The translations under genes were made by a program, and so were the position numbers. From Paenibacillus_AB sp036577625 (GTDB lineage: Bacteria > Bacillota > Bacilli > Paenibacillales > NBRC-103111), in contig NZ_JARBDC010000045.1 of assembly GCF_036577625.1 (NCBI RefSeq), forward strand, positions 9,077 through 73,076: a stretch of 64,000 nt of DNA, in the 5' to 3' direction. Positions 51,491-59,642 of the stretch are shown piece after piece (positions within the stretch are counted from its first letter, which is position 1; every line of letters starts with the position of its first letter). A model generated the notes under the pieces. The model searched no databases. It was given only the letters and a program-made list of their open reading frames with translations, and had not been told where the DNA came from.

Positions 51491-51541
51491 CAGAATCTTG
51501 ATGTAGTCCGTTGAGTTCCAGTTGGACTGATATACCCGAGT

Positions 51542-51621
51542 AGTCTATTATCTCAGTCTACAACTTTGTTATCTGAGTCTAGTACTTATTATTTATTCTA
51601 ATACTTTATTTTTACTGAACA
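51542..51621 (-). repeat. Right transposon end with four packed TnsB-like sites
   Basis: On the minus strand, reading in from TGTTCA at 51621: sites ending TAGAAT (51595), TAGACT (51576), TAGACT (51555) and TAGACT (51542), spaced 13-21 bp. The third (AACAAAGTTGTAGACTGA) is almost identical to the first site of the left end. Four contiguous sites here against three spaced ones at the left is the known Tn7 asymmetry. Confidence 0.82.
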
Positions 51622-51626
51622 TTTAT
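51622..51626. repeat. Right copy of the 5-bp target-site duplication (TTTAT)
   Basis: TTTAT directly after the terminal TGAACA, identical to 42394-42398, and 18 bp from the glmS stop codon. Confidence 0.85.
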
Positions 51627-51644
51627 CACAACCCTTTCCAAACC

Positions 51645-53474
51645 TCACTCCACCGTAACCGACTTCGCCAAATTCCGCGGCTTGTCGACGTCGTTGCCGC
51701 GGGCGAGCGAAGCGTAGTAGGCGAGCAGCTGCAGCGGCACGACCGAGAGAGCCGGCGCGAGCAGCGAGAGGGTGCGCGGGATTTCGAACACGAGATCGAC
51801 CGCTTTGCCGATCTCGGCGTTGCCTTCGAAGGCGATGGCGAACACACGTGCGCCTCTCGCTTTCACTTCCTTAATGTTGCTTACCGTTTTCTCCAGCAAA
51901 TGCTCCTGGGTCGCCAGCGCGATGACCGGAATGCCTTCCTCGATCAAGGCGAGCGTCCCGTGCTTCAGCTCGCCGGCCGCGTAAGCTTCAGAATGAATAT
52001 ACGAGATCTCCTTCAGCTTGAGCGAGCCTTCCTGGGCGACCGCATAATCCGAGCCGCGGCCGATGAAGAACAGGTCGTCGTGCGCCGCGATTTGTTCCGC
52101 GTACTGCTTGATCTCGTCGGCGTGCGCGAGGATCTGCTCGACCTGCTCCGGCAGCTTTTGCAGCGCCGCAATGGCCGAGGCGATGAAGGCCGCGTCCTGG
52201 GTGCCGAGCGTTTGGGCGAGATGGAGCCCGAGCAAATAAAACGCAATCAGCTGCGACGTATACGCCTTCGTCGACGCGACCGCGATTTCCGGCCCGGCCC
52301 ATGTGACGATGACGTCGTCCGCCTCGCGGGCGACGGAGCTGCCGACCACGTTCGTGATCGCGATGACGCGCGCGCCGCAGCGCTTCGCTTCCCGAAGGGC
52401 GGCGAGCGTATCGGCCGTCTCGCCGGATTGGCTGACGACGATTACAAGCGTATTCTGCGTTAGAATCGGCGCGCGGTACCGGTATTCGGACGCCACGTCG
52501 GTTTCGACCGGAATGCGCGCCAGCTGCTCGATGACCGATTTCCCGACCAAGCCGGCGTGATAAGCGGTGCCGCAAGCAACAATATGAATGTTATGAATGT
52601 CCCAAATCTGCTGCGGCGTCAGCTTCACTTCGTTCAGCACGACCCGCTCCCCGGCCGCGTCGATCCGGCTGCCCATCGTGTCCCGGTACGCTTTCGGCTG
52701 CTCGTAAATTTCTTTCAGCATAAAATGATCGAATCCGGCTTTTTCCGCCGTCGTCCAATCCCAATCGACATAAAACGTTTCCCGGGAAATAAAATTCCCC
52801 TCGATCGTACGCAAATCGACACCGTTCTGCGTCAGCACCGCCATTTCGCCGTCGTTTAAAATATAAACGTTGCGCGTATGCTCCAAGATGGCCGGGATGT
52901 CCGAGCCGATAAAGTTTTCCCCGTCGCCGACGCCGATGATAAGCGGGCTGGCCAGCCGTACCGCCACGAGCTTCTCCGGCTCGTATTCCGTCAGCACGCC
53001 CAGAGCGAACGCGCCGGTCATCTTTTTGACCGCCTGCTGCACGGCTTTCACGATATCGCCGTCGTACAAGTCGGCGATCAGGTGAGAGATCACTTCCGTA
53101 TCCGTTTCCGAAACGAAGACGTGGCCTTTGGCCGACAGCTCTTCTTTCAGCGTCATATAGTTTTCGATAATGCCGTTATGCACGACCGAAAATTTCATCG
53201 AATTATCCGTATGCGGGTGCGAGTTGACGTCCGACGGCTTCCCGTGCGTCGCCCACCGGGTATGTCCGATCCCGATCGTGCCGTTCAGCGGCTCCCGCTC
53301 CAGCTTGGACTCCAGGACGGCCAGGCGGCCTTGCGCCTTCTTGACGACCAAGCCGCTGTCGGTAAACACCGCCAAGCCGGCCGAGTCGTACCCCCGATAC
53401 TCCAGCTTTTTCAAGCCCTCCAGCAAAATCCGCTGCGAATTCCGTTTCCCCACATATCCGACAATTCCGCACAT
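51645..53474 (-). CDS. glmS: Glutamine-fructose-6-phosphate aminotransferase (isomerizing)
   Basis: 609 residues, full length. It makes glucosamine-6-phosphate from fructose-6-phosphate and glutamine, the first step to UDP-GlcNAc for the cell wall. The mature N-terminus starts at Cys 2 (MCGIVGYVGKRNSQRIL), the glutaminase nucleophile; two SIS sugar-isomerase domains follow (TLVIVVSQSGETADTLAAL, LFFIGRGSDYAVAQEGSLKL). It ends KPRNLAKSVTVE, the conserved end that Tn7 targeting proteins read. The ATG at 53474 has GGAGG upstream. A ribozyme lies in its leader. Confidence 0.98.
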   Translation of the reverse strand: MCGIVGYVGKRNSQRILLEGLKKLEYRGYDSAGLAVFTDSGLVVKKAQGRLAVLESKLEREPLNGTIGIGHTRWATHGKPSDVNSHPHTDNSMKFSVVHNGIIENYMTLKEELSAKGHVFVSETDTEVISHLIADLYDGDIVKAVQQAVKKMTGAFALGVLTEYEPEKLVAVRLASPLIIGVGDGENFIGSDIPAILEHTRNVYILNDGEMAVLTQNGVDLRTIEGNFISRETFYVDWDWTTAEKAGFDHFMLKEIYEQPKAYRDTMGSRIDAAGERVVLNEVKLTPQQIWDIHNIHIVACGTAYHAGLVGKSVIEQLARIPVETDVASEYRYRAPILTQNTLVIVVSQSGETADTLAALREAKRCGARVIAITNVVGSSVAREADDVIVTWAGPEIAVASTKAYTSQLIAFYLLGLHLAQTLGTQDAAFIASAIAALQKLPEQVEQILAHADEIKQYAEQIAAHDDLFFIGRGSDYAVAQEGSLKLKEISYIHSEAYAAGELKHGTLALIEEGIPVIALATQEHLLEKTVSNIKEVKARGARVFAIAFEGNAEIGKAVDLVFEIPRTLSLLAPALSVVPLQLLAYYASLARGNDVDKPRNLAKSVTVE

Positions 53475-53740
53475 TGGTTCCATACCTCCGATAATTGGGA
53501 TGAGTACGAACCAGTGCGCTCTTTCAACGAAAGCTTCCAAATGCGCATTACAAATAAACGTACGGACGTACGATTTTTTTGAGTCGCTTATTCGGTTTTC
53601 AAAGAACGCAGCTGGTTCGCCGATGATCTTAACTTTGATATTCCATCTATTCTATCGACCGGCAGTCCGCGCCCCCCGCCTCGCTTTCCTTCGCGATCGG
53701 GAAACGCCGGCCCGGTATAAGTCCAATTCCAACGCATCAT
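53475..53740 (-). other. Leader between the glmS ribozyme and the glmS start codon
   Basis: No gene seen. It holds a boxA-like element at 53595-53607 and a small hairpin, CGTACGTCCGTACG, near 53555-53570. Confidence 0.5.
53595..53607 (-). promoter_or_regulatory. boxA-like antitermination element in the glmS leader
   Basis: GTTCTTTGAAAAC on the minus strand is close to the rRNA antitermination boxA of Firmicutes. It lies between ribozyme and start codon. It could help transcription cross the long leader, or be coincidental. Confidence 0.4.
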
Positions 53741-53913
53741 GCGGAAATATTGTGGGCCCGGTTGCCCGAACCTTTTGTCTTTCCGCTTACGGCCCGATGC
53801 GGCTGCCGAGAGGTCCCCGCCGAATGTTCCGAACACCTCTACCTCGTCCGCTCGCTCCGTGTAACCGGCACGCCCCTATCCGTTCGGGCGGCCGCGGAGC
53901 AAGCGCAGGCGCT
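53741..53913 (-). ncRNA. glmS ribozyme-riboswitch
   Basis: The leader of glmS shows the expected self-cleaving element. Cleavage would fall between A 53913 and G 53912 (A|GCGCC). P1 is GCTTGCTCCG paired with CGGAGCGAGC, followed by the conserved GGACGAGG, then GAGGTGTTCGGAAC and TTCGGCGGGGACCTCTCGGC of the core and GACAAAAGGTTCGGGCAACC for the 3' pseudoknot part. With glucosamine-6-phosphate bound, the RNA cuts itself and glmS expression falls. The 3' border is approximate. Confidence 0.9.
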
Positions 53914-54027
53914 TTCGTAATCGCAACCCCTGCCCACCTTTCCATTTCGGAATGATAGTACCATCATATTCAATTCTACCGCCCGACGCAACTGCCAAAA
54001 TTCCCGCAAAACCGCCGCCTAACGTCA

Positions 54028-54060
54028 AAAATCCTCCGGAATGCTTATCCGGAGGATTTA
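54028..54060 (-). terminator. Terminator after glmM
   Basis: Perfect stem AATCCTCCGGA/TCCGGAGGATT with a 7-base loop, followed on the minus strand by TTTTTGAC, 33 bp after the glmM stop. It separates glmM from the glmS unit. Confidence 0.88.
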
Positions 54061-54092
54061 TTTTCAGATACAACTCGTATCACAAACAACCG

Positions 54093-55433
54093 TTACACCA
54101 GTTCCAGCTTCACGACGTCGCAAATTTCCGCCACGTACGCTTCGACCGTCGCTTTGTCCGGCCCTTCCGCCATGACGCGCACGAGCGACTCCGTACCGGA
54201 CGGCCGAACGAGCACGCGGCCGTTGCCGGCGAAACGCCGCTCCACGTCCTGCACGACGCGTTCGATCGCCGCGTTGCCCTTCAGCTTGCTTTTGTCGGCT
54301 ACGCGGACGTTGACGAGCACCTGCGGATATTTTTGCATAAGCCGTTTCAGCTCGCTCAGCTTTTTGCCCGATTCCGCCACCGTGTCGACCAGCTGCAGGG
54401 CGCTCAAAATACCGTCGCCGGTCGTATTGTAGTCGAGGAAGATGACATGTCCGGACTGCTCGCCGCCCAAATTGTAGCCGCCTTTGCGCATTTCCTCCAT
54501 GACGTACCGGTCGCCGACCGCCGTTTGCAGCGCATGAATGCCGAGCTTCTCCACGCCTTTGAAAAAGCCGAGGTTGGCCATCACCGTCGTGACGATCGTA
54601 TCGCCCTTCAGCTTGCCCGCCCGCTTCATCGCGTCGCCGCAAATGCTCAAAATGTAGTCGCCGTCCACCTCCGCTCCCGTCTCGTCGACCGCGATCAGCC
54701 GGTCGGCGTCGCCGTCGAACGACAAGCCCAGGTCGGCGCCCAGCCGGACAACCTCCTCCTTCAGCTTCTCCGGGTGCGTCGAACCGCAATGATCGTTGAT
54801 ATTGCGCCCGTTCGGCTCGGCGCCGATGACGTGAACGTCGGCCCCGAGCTCGCGGAACACTTTCGGCGCCAGCTCGTAGGCGGCGCCGTGCGCGCAGTCG
54901 AGCACGATGCGAAGCCCTTCGAACGAGCGGCTTACGGTCGTTTTCAAATATTCGGCATAACGGAACTTCGCTTCCGCGTCGTCGCGCACCGTGCCGAGGT
55001 CGCCCCCGATCGGGCGGGGCAGCTCGTCCGCGGCCGCATCGAGCAAGCGCTCGATCTCCAGCTCCGTCTCGTCGAACAGCTTGAATCCGTCGCTGCCGAA
55101 AAATTTAATGCCGTTGTCTTCAACCGGATTGTGCGACGCCGAGATCATGACTCCCGCATCCGCTCCGGTCGTTTTCGTCAAATAGGCCACTCCCGGCGTC
55201 GAGATGACGCCGAGACGGACGACGTCCGCGCCGATCGACAGCAGTCCCGCCACGAGCGCGGCTTCCAGCATCGGGCCGGACACGCGCGTGTCGCGTCCGA
55301 TGAGCACGACGGGCTTCTCCGCATGCTGCGTCAGGACGTAACCGCCGCAGCGGCCGATTTTATATGCAAGCTCCGGAGTCAGTTCCTTGTTGGCAACTCC
55401 GCGAACCCCATCCGTTCCAAAATACTTCCCCAT
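54093..55433 (-). CDS. glmM: Phosphoglucosamine mutase
   Basis: 446 residues, full length. It turns glucosamine-6-phosphate into glucosamine-1-phosphate. MGKYFGTDGVRGVAN at the start, the phospho-Ser loop ISASHNPVEDNGIK (about residues 98-111), the metal-binding DGDADR and the C-terminal RPSGTESLVRVMAEG are family signatures. AAAGGAG precedes the ATG. Third gene of the cdaA-cdaR-glmM unit; the link of c-di-AMP synthesis with GlmM is well known, as GlmM can inhibit CdaA. Confidence 0.98.
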   Translation of the reverse strand: MGKYFGTDGVRGVANKELTPELAYKIGRCGGYVLTQHAEKPVVLIGRDTRVSGPMLEAALVAGLLSIGADVVRLGVISTPGVAYLTKTTGADAGVMISASHNPVEDNGIKFFGSDGFKLFDETELEIERLLDAAADELPRPIGGDLGTVRDDAEAKFRYAEYLKTTVSRSFEGLRIVLDCAHGAAYELAPKVFRELGADVHVIGAEPNGRNINDHCGSTHPEKLKEEVVRLGADLGLSFDGDADRLIAVDETGAEVDGDYILSICGDAMKRAGKLKGDTIVTTVMANLGFFKGVEKLGIHALQTAVGDRYVMEEMRKGGYNLGGEQSGHVIFLDYNTTGDGILSALQLVDTVAESGKKLSELKRLMQKYPQVLVNVRVADKSKLKGNAAIERVVQDVERRFAGNGRVLVRPSGTESLVRVMAEGPDKATVEAYVAEICDVVKLELV

Positions 55434-55493
55434 TCGTAGTTCCCTCTCCTTTATCTGTATCGGTTTCGTCGAAGCGATTGTTCGCCTGTTCGA

Positions 55494-56792
55494 CTACGGC
55501 TGAGGCTGGACCTGAGCCTGCGTTTGCGTCTGGGCTTGGTTTTGGTTTTGTGCGGGCGCAGCGTTGTCGGTCGATTTTGCGGTTATTTCAATAACAGCTT
55601 TCGTTTCGGTATCCACTTTTTTGACGAATTGCGGCAAATTGACGTTGACGTTGACCGTATGCTCGCCCGGGGGCAGGTTGCTGACGTCCACGATCAGCTG
55701 TACGTCCTGCGCCTTCAGCTTCGCCAGCGTGGCCGGCGCGGCTTCGACCGTGACGTTCAACGTGCCGTTCGGCGGTGACTTGATCCGCGTGTCGAAATTG
55801 TTGTTTTGCCCGATAATCGTAATCGGCACTTGCTCGAACGTCCGCCTTTCGGAAGGCACGACCTGCACCTTCACTTCCATTTTCGGCGGATCGACGGACG
55901 TAATCCGCGTCCGAAGCGGAATATCGAGCGTATAGATCTGGTCCGCCTTCAGTCCGCTCAAATCGACCTGCGGCCCTTCGTAGAAGTCTAGCGTATTGAG
56001 CAGCTCCTGCGGCCCGTATACCGTAATTTGGTCGACGGAAGGCTGGAACAGCGAAACGCTGTACCCGGGGGCCGGCTCCCCCGTCACCTTAAGCTGCAGC
56101 GGCATCTTTTTGAATGGCTGCGTGATCGGCACTTCCACGTCGACGACGTTCGGACTGATCGCCACCCCGAGCTCCTTGCCGTTTTTGTCGACGGCGACGA
56201 GCTTCACCTGCTTCGTGACGGCCGACTGCGCGTTCTCGATGTTGACGTCGGCCCTGACCGTGATCGCTTCGTCCATCAAGCCGCTCGGTACCGTAAGCAG
56301 GGCGCGGTTCGGCTTCGCCACCGGCTGCCCGGCCTTGAACCCGTTCGCCGGATTGCCGATCAGGTTGACCTGGACGGGCACTTCCTTCGTCTGCTTCTCC
56401 TCGAGCACCACTTTCGCGTATGGCGGGAAAATCGACACTTTGACCCCGGCCGGAAAATCTTTCGCGATGAGCGACAAAGTATTTTCCCCGACCTTCGCCT
56501 CTTTCAGATCGAGCACGATCTGGTACTGAAAATCGGTCGTTATTTTTCTAAGCGCCGATTCTTTGCCCTCGATGCGGATCATCACTTCCGTCGGATCGAT
56601 CGAGGCGATATGGAACTTGTTCTCGTCGTAAATCGGCGTCACTTTCACGTTGTAAATCGTTCGTTCCTGCGTAGTCGAAAAGCCGCCCCCCGGCGTCGTC
56701 CGGTCGTCCAGATGAACGACGGCCCACAGCAATATGCCGAGCATGAGCGCGATCACTTTGACCACGTTCGGATTGCGCAGCCATTTATCCAT
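55494..56792 (-). CDS. cdaR: CdaR, YbbR-domain regulator of c-di-AMP synthesis
   Basis: 432 residues. One N-terminal membrane helix (VVKVIALMLGILLWAVVHL), then four YbbR repeats on the outside of the membrane (recognisable by blocks such as VPVQVNLIGNPANGF and MPLQLKVTGEPAPGYSV) and a Gln/Ala-rich tail of simple repeats (NQNQAQTQTQAQ). It binds and tunes the cyclase CdaA. Its start overlaps the cdaA end by eight bases. Confidence 0.94.
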   Translation of the reverse strand: MDKWLRNPNVVKVIALMLGILLWAVVHLDDRTTPGGGFSTTQERTIYNVKVTPIYDENKFHIASIDPTEVMIRIEGKESALRKITTDFQYQIVLDLKEAKVGENTLSLIAKDFPAGVKVSIFPPYAKVVLEEKQTKEVPVQVNLIGNPANGFKAGQPVAKPNRALLTVPSGLMDEAITVRADVNIENAQSAVTKQVKLVAVDKNGKELGVAISPNVVDVEVPITQPFKKMPLQLKVTGEPAPGYSVSLFQPSVDQITVYGPQELLNTLDFYEGPQVDLSGLKADQIYTLDIPLRTRITSVDPPKMEVKVQVVPSERRTFEQVPITIIGQNNNFDTRIKSPPNGTLNVTVEAAPATLAKLKAQDVQLIVDVSNLPPGEHTVNVNVNLPQFVKKVDTETKAVIEITAKSTDNAAPAQNQNQAQTQTQAQVQPQP

Positions 56793-57609
56793 TCGACGGT
56801 TCGCCTCCTTTCCGCTTCCAGAAAGGAGTTTTTCCTTTGGCTTTCACCTTCGGCCGCAGCTCCTCGAACAGCTTCGAGACAAGCGATTCCTCCTTGATGT
56901 CGCGAACGATCTGACCGTTGATCGCAAGCGATACTTGTCCCGTCTCTTCGGAGACGACGACGCAGATGGCGTCGCACACTTCGCTCATGCCGATCGCCGC
57001 CCGGTGGCGCGTGCCGAGCTCCTTGCTGATGAACGGATTTTCCGACAGCGGCAAATAACAGCCGGCCGCCATAATTTGGTTTTTGCGGATGATGACGGCC
57101 CCGTCGTGCAGCGGCGTATTCGGGATAAAAATATTGATGAGCAGCTCGGACGTAATATGCGCCTCGAGCGGAATGCCCGACTCCAAATAATCGTTCAGCC
57201 CGGTTTCCCTTTCAAACACGATGAGCGCCCCGATTTTGCGCTTGGACAAATAATTGACCGACTTCAATATTTGCGAGATGCGGCCCGTCACGTCCTGCTC
57301 TTCGTCCGACGAGGAAGTGCCGCGGAACAGCTTGCCGCGCCCCAATTGCTCGAGCGCCCGCCGCAGCTCCGGCTGGAAAATGATAATGACGGCCAGCACC
57401 CCGAACGTGAACATCTGGTTCATCATCCATTGCAGCGTGTTCAGGTTAAACCATATGCTAAGCGCCCATGTCAGAACGACGACGACGATCCCTTTGAGCA
57501 GCTGGATGGCGCGCGTTCCGCGGACGAGCAGTATCAATTGGTAAATGACATAGCTGACGATGAGGATGTCGATGATATCTTTTATGCGGATATCCGTCAA
57601 AAGTTCCAT
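56785..57609 (-). CDS. cdaA: Diadenylate cyclase CdaA (c-di-AMP synthase)
   Basis: 274 residues. Three N-terminal membrane helices are followed by the DAC domain with both catalytic motifs: DGAVIIR (near residue 170) and the RHR motif in LGTRHRAAIGMSE. It joins two ATP into c-di-AMP, which controls potassium and osmotic balance. First gene of the conserved cdaA-cdaR-glmM operon. A terminator from the upstream sigW-rsiW unit lies before it. Confidence 0.97.
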   Translation of the reverse strand: MELLTDIRIKDIIDILIVSYVIYQLILLVRGTRAIQLLKGIVVVVLTWALSIWFNLNTLQWMMNQMFTFGVLAVIIIFQPELRRALEQLGRGKLFRGTSSSDEEQDVTGRISQILKSVNYLSKRKIGALIVFERETGLNDYLESGIPLEAHITSELLINIFIPNTPLHDGAVIIRKNQIMAAGCYLPLSENPFISKELGTRHRAAIGMSEVCDAICVVVSEETGQVSLAINGQIVRDIKEESLVSKLFEELRPKVKAKGKTPFWKRKGGEPSNG

Positions 57610-57673
57610 GCCTGTTCCCCCATGGCCCGCAGGGAGCCTACTCTGTCTATTGTATAATCATATCATATTTTCG

Positions 57674-57706
57674 TAAAAAAACCTTCATTCTACTCCAGAA
57701 TGAAGG
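57674..57706 (-). terminator. Terminator after rsiW
   Basis: Perfect stem CCTTCATTCT/AGAATGAAGG with a five-base loop, followed on the minus strand by TTTTTTTACG, about 100 bp after the rsiW stop. Confidence 0.9.
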
Positions 57707-57806
57707 TCCGAATGTTTCTACGAAATCCGACAAAGCGCGAGCCCCGGGATAGGGGCAAAAAAAATCCGAATGCCGCCGCGAATTCGGTTCGCTGCCGGCA
57801 CCCGGA

Positions 57807-58418
57807 TCAATGGACGAACAAGGCGTAAATTTGGTTCAGCTTGAACCAGATCCATTCCACCGCCTGATTGACGCTTGTAATGTCTCCGGAAATTTGCGCC
57901 GTCGAGGCGAGGGCGTAATTGCCGTCGATCACGACCAGATTTCCGTCGATTTTGCCGTTTACTTCGATATTGCCGTTCTCCACGATCAAATTGCCCTTGT
58001 ACGTATGGCCTTCCGGAATGACGACCGTATTGTTTCCTTTAAAGTCGACCTGCTCGAGGTCCGAGCCGTGAACGACAAGCTGGGTGTCTTCGTTCCACAT
58101 CGTCAAAAAGCTGCCCAGCATGACGACGAGGAAAATGACGGCCACCGTCGCCGCCGGATGCCGTCGCGGCCAGCGCATCCAAACCGTCCGTTTGGGCGGA
58201 GCGGGCAGCTTCTGCATGATCGACGCCGTCGTCAAATGGCTGGGCGCGTGGACCGGCTTCAACGCCGACACGAGCGCTCCCGCCTTTTCCAGCTTCTCGT
58301 ACCGCTCCTGGCAGCCCGCGCAGCCGAGCATATGCTTCTTCAGCTCCGCCGCCTCGGGTCCGGTCAAATCCCCGTCCAAATAGTCGTGCATCAAAAGGAT
58401 GGCTTCTTTGCAGTTCAT
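57807..58418 (-). CDS. rsiW: Anti-sigma factor RsiW-like (ZAS domain)
   Basis: 203 residues. The N-terminal zinc-binding anti-sigma motif is HMLGCAGC (H29-x3-C33-x2-C36). One membrane helix follows (ATVAVIFLVVMLGSFLTMW, about 88-106), then an outer domain with a beta-strand repeat (NLIVENGNIEVNGKIDGNLV) like bactofilin folds. It holds SigW inactive until cut by stress proteases. The ATG at 58418 is used: AGGAG lies upstream and it begins MNCKEAILLMHDYL. Confidence 0.9.
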   Translation of the reverse strand: MNCKEAILLMHDYLDGDLTGPEAAELKKHMLGCAGCQERYEKLEKAGALVSALKPVHAPSHLTTASIMQKLPAPPKRTVWMRWPRRHPAATVAVIFLVVMLGSFLTMWNEDTQLVVHGSDLEQVDFKGNNTVVIPEGHTYKGNLIVENGNIEVNGKIDGNLVVIDGNYALASTAQISGDITSVNQAVEWIWFKLNQIYALFVH

Positions 58419-58511
58419 AAACCCGGGCCACTCCTTCCCTGGCGTTCCTTCGCATAATATATCGTGTAGTACAATACGTACCACGTTCGGAATCGTTTCA
58501 ACATTTCGCCC

Positions 58512-59084
58512 TCAAAGCAGCGATTCTTTTTCGAGCCGTTCGCGCAAATATTCCCGTCCGCGATGCACCCGCGTTTTCACCGTCGTCACCGGCATCCCCA
58601 GCACTTCGCCGATTTCCTGCAGCGACATGTCGTGCAAGTAGCGTAGGATGACCGCCGATTTGTATTTTTCCGGAAGCGCATCGATCGCCTTGCGCACCTG
58701 CTCCTGCGTTTCGGACAGCAGCAGCTCCCCTTCCGGGCTGCGGTCGCCGCTGGCCAGCATCGAATACCAGTCGCTGCCCTCGCTGTCGTTGACTTCCGCA
58801 TCGAGCGAATAGGAAGCTTTCCGCTTGCGGAGCCGGTCGATGCACAAATTCGTGCCGATGCGGTAAATCCACGTCGAAAACTTCTGCGTATCGTCATACC
58901 GGTTCAAGTTCGTATAGACCCGCAAAAACGTTTCCTGCACGACGTCTTCCGCTTCCTGCACATTATGCAGCATCCGGTAAGCGAGGTGATAAATTTTATC
59001 CTTGTACAAGTCGACCAGTTCGCCGAACGCCCGGCGGTCGCCGCCCCGCGCCAGCTTGGCCAGCCTCGTTTCCACGAAATTCAC
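58512..59084 (-). CDS. sigW: ECF RNA polymerase sigma factor SigW
   Basis: 190 residues. Region 2 shows AFGELVDLYKDKIYHLAYRM and EAEDVVQETFLRVYTNLNRY; region 4 shows ILRYLHDMSLQEIGEVLGMP and TTVKTRVHRGREYLRERL. It directs the envelope-stress regulon against antibiotics and bacteriocins. The GTG at 59084 is preferred because GGAGG is seven bases away; the ATG at 59090 is only one base from that site. Its anti-sigma gene follows. Confidence 0.93.
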   Translation of the reverse strand: MNFVETRLAKLARGGDRRAFGELVDLYKDKIYHLAYRMLHNVQEAEDVVQETFLRVYTNLNRYDDTQKFSTWIYRIGTNLCIDRLRKRKASYSLDAEVNDSEGSDWYSMLASGDRSPEGELLLSETQEQVRKAIDALPEKYKSAVILRYLHDMSLQEIGEVLGMPVTTVKTRVHRGREYLRERLEKESLL

Positions 59085-59109
59085 CGACATTCCTCCAATC
59101 CCGGTACCT

Positions 59110-59532
59110 TTACGTCCGGCGATCCGCCTCCGTCCGTCTCGCCGGCGTCGACGCGCCCGTCTCCGATACGGCGATACCGAGAAGTATCAACGCCATGCCC
59201 GCCCATTGCACGGGCAGCATTTGCTCGCCCAATATGAAAAACGCCCCGAGCAGCGCGACCGGCAGCTCCATCGAGCGAGCATCGCCGCCAGCGAGCTTCC
59301 GATCTTCGGAATGCCGATGTTGAAAAAGAGCGTCGGCAGCACCGACCCGAGCAAACCGAGGATGTAAGCCCCAGCCCAGAAGCTCTCCGACGTTCGCGGC
59401 CAATCCGCGTCCGTAAGCCATTTTGATCAACGGAGACAGCATTCCGCAGCTGGAAGCGCCCAGCAGCACCAGAATGACCGCGACCCATTTCGAAGCATGG
59501 CTAGTCAATACGATGTCACTCTCCTGCCGCAC
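59110..59532 (-). pseudogene. Broken EamA/DMT transporter gene
   Basis: An EamA-type transporter normally has about 300 residues and ten helices. Here only fragments remain: an N-terminal helix with GASSCGMLSPLIKMAYGRG, then in another frame AYILGLLGSVLPTLFFNIGI and PKIGSSLAAMLA, then back in the first frame SMELPVALLGAFFILGEQML and PVQWAGMALILLGIAVSETG. Helices two to six are deleted and at least two frameshifts are present. It sits directly upstream of sigW. Confidence 0.82.
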
Positions 59533-59566
59533 GTATCCATCTCATAATAGAGTACCGTTTTTTACG

Positions 59567-59610
59567 AAAAAAGTCGAGAACCGTCTCTCCCGAAGGAGTC
59601 GGCTCCCGAC
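59567..59610 (-). terminator. Terminator after ppc
   Basis: An extended imperfect hairpin (outer GTCG/CGAC, inner CTCC/GGGAG, loop TTC) followed on the minus strand by TTTTTTC, 33 bp after the ppc stop. Confidence 0.75.
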
Positions 59611-59642
59611 ATGGTCGCAAACATCGTATGGTCGAAACGCGA

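Larger units (their letters stand above)
42399..51621. mobile_element. Tn7-family transposon lacking tns genes, inserted downstream of glmS
   Basis: A 9.2-kb AT-rich element. Both ends start TGTTCA, and 21 of the first 27 bases agree between left and right ends. It is flanked by TTTAT duplications. Three spaced TnsB-like sites lie at the left end and four closely packed ones at the right end; the right end faces glmS, 23 bp from the stop codon to the far edge of the duplication. All of this matches classical Tn7. No TnsA, B, C, D or E gene is present, so it is a non-autonomous or decayed element. Cargo: a GHKL kinase-receiver-HNH operon, an orphan methyltransferase, two insertion sequences and a broken XRE gene. 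Confidence 0.88.

Noticed and set aside
42399..51621. CRISPR array or Cas genes in the Tn7-like element (CAST type)
   Set aside because: No regularly spaced repeats and no Cas-like protein were seen; targeting at glmS needs none.
53588..53836. An 82-codon leftward frame in the glmS leader
   Set aside because: It overlaps the ribozyme and has no motif; the RNA structure explains the sequence.
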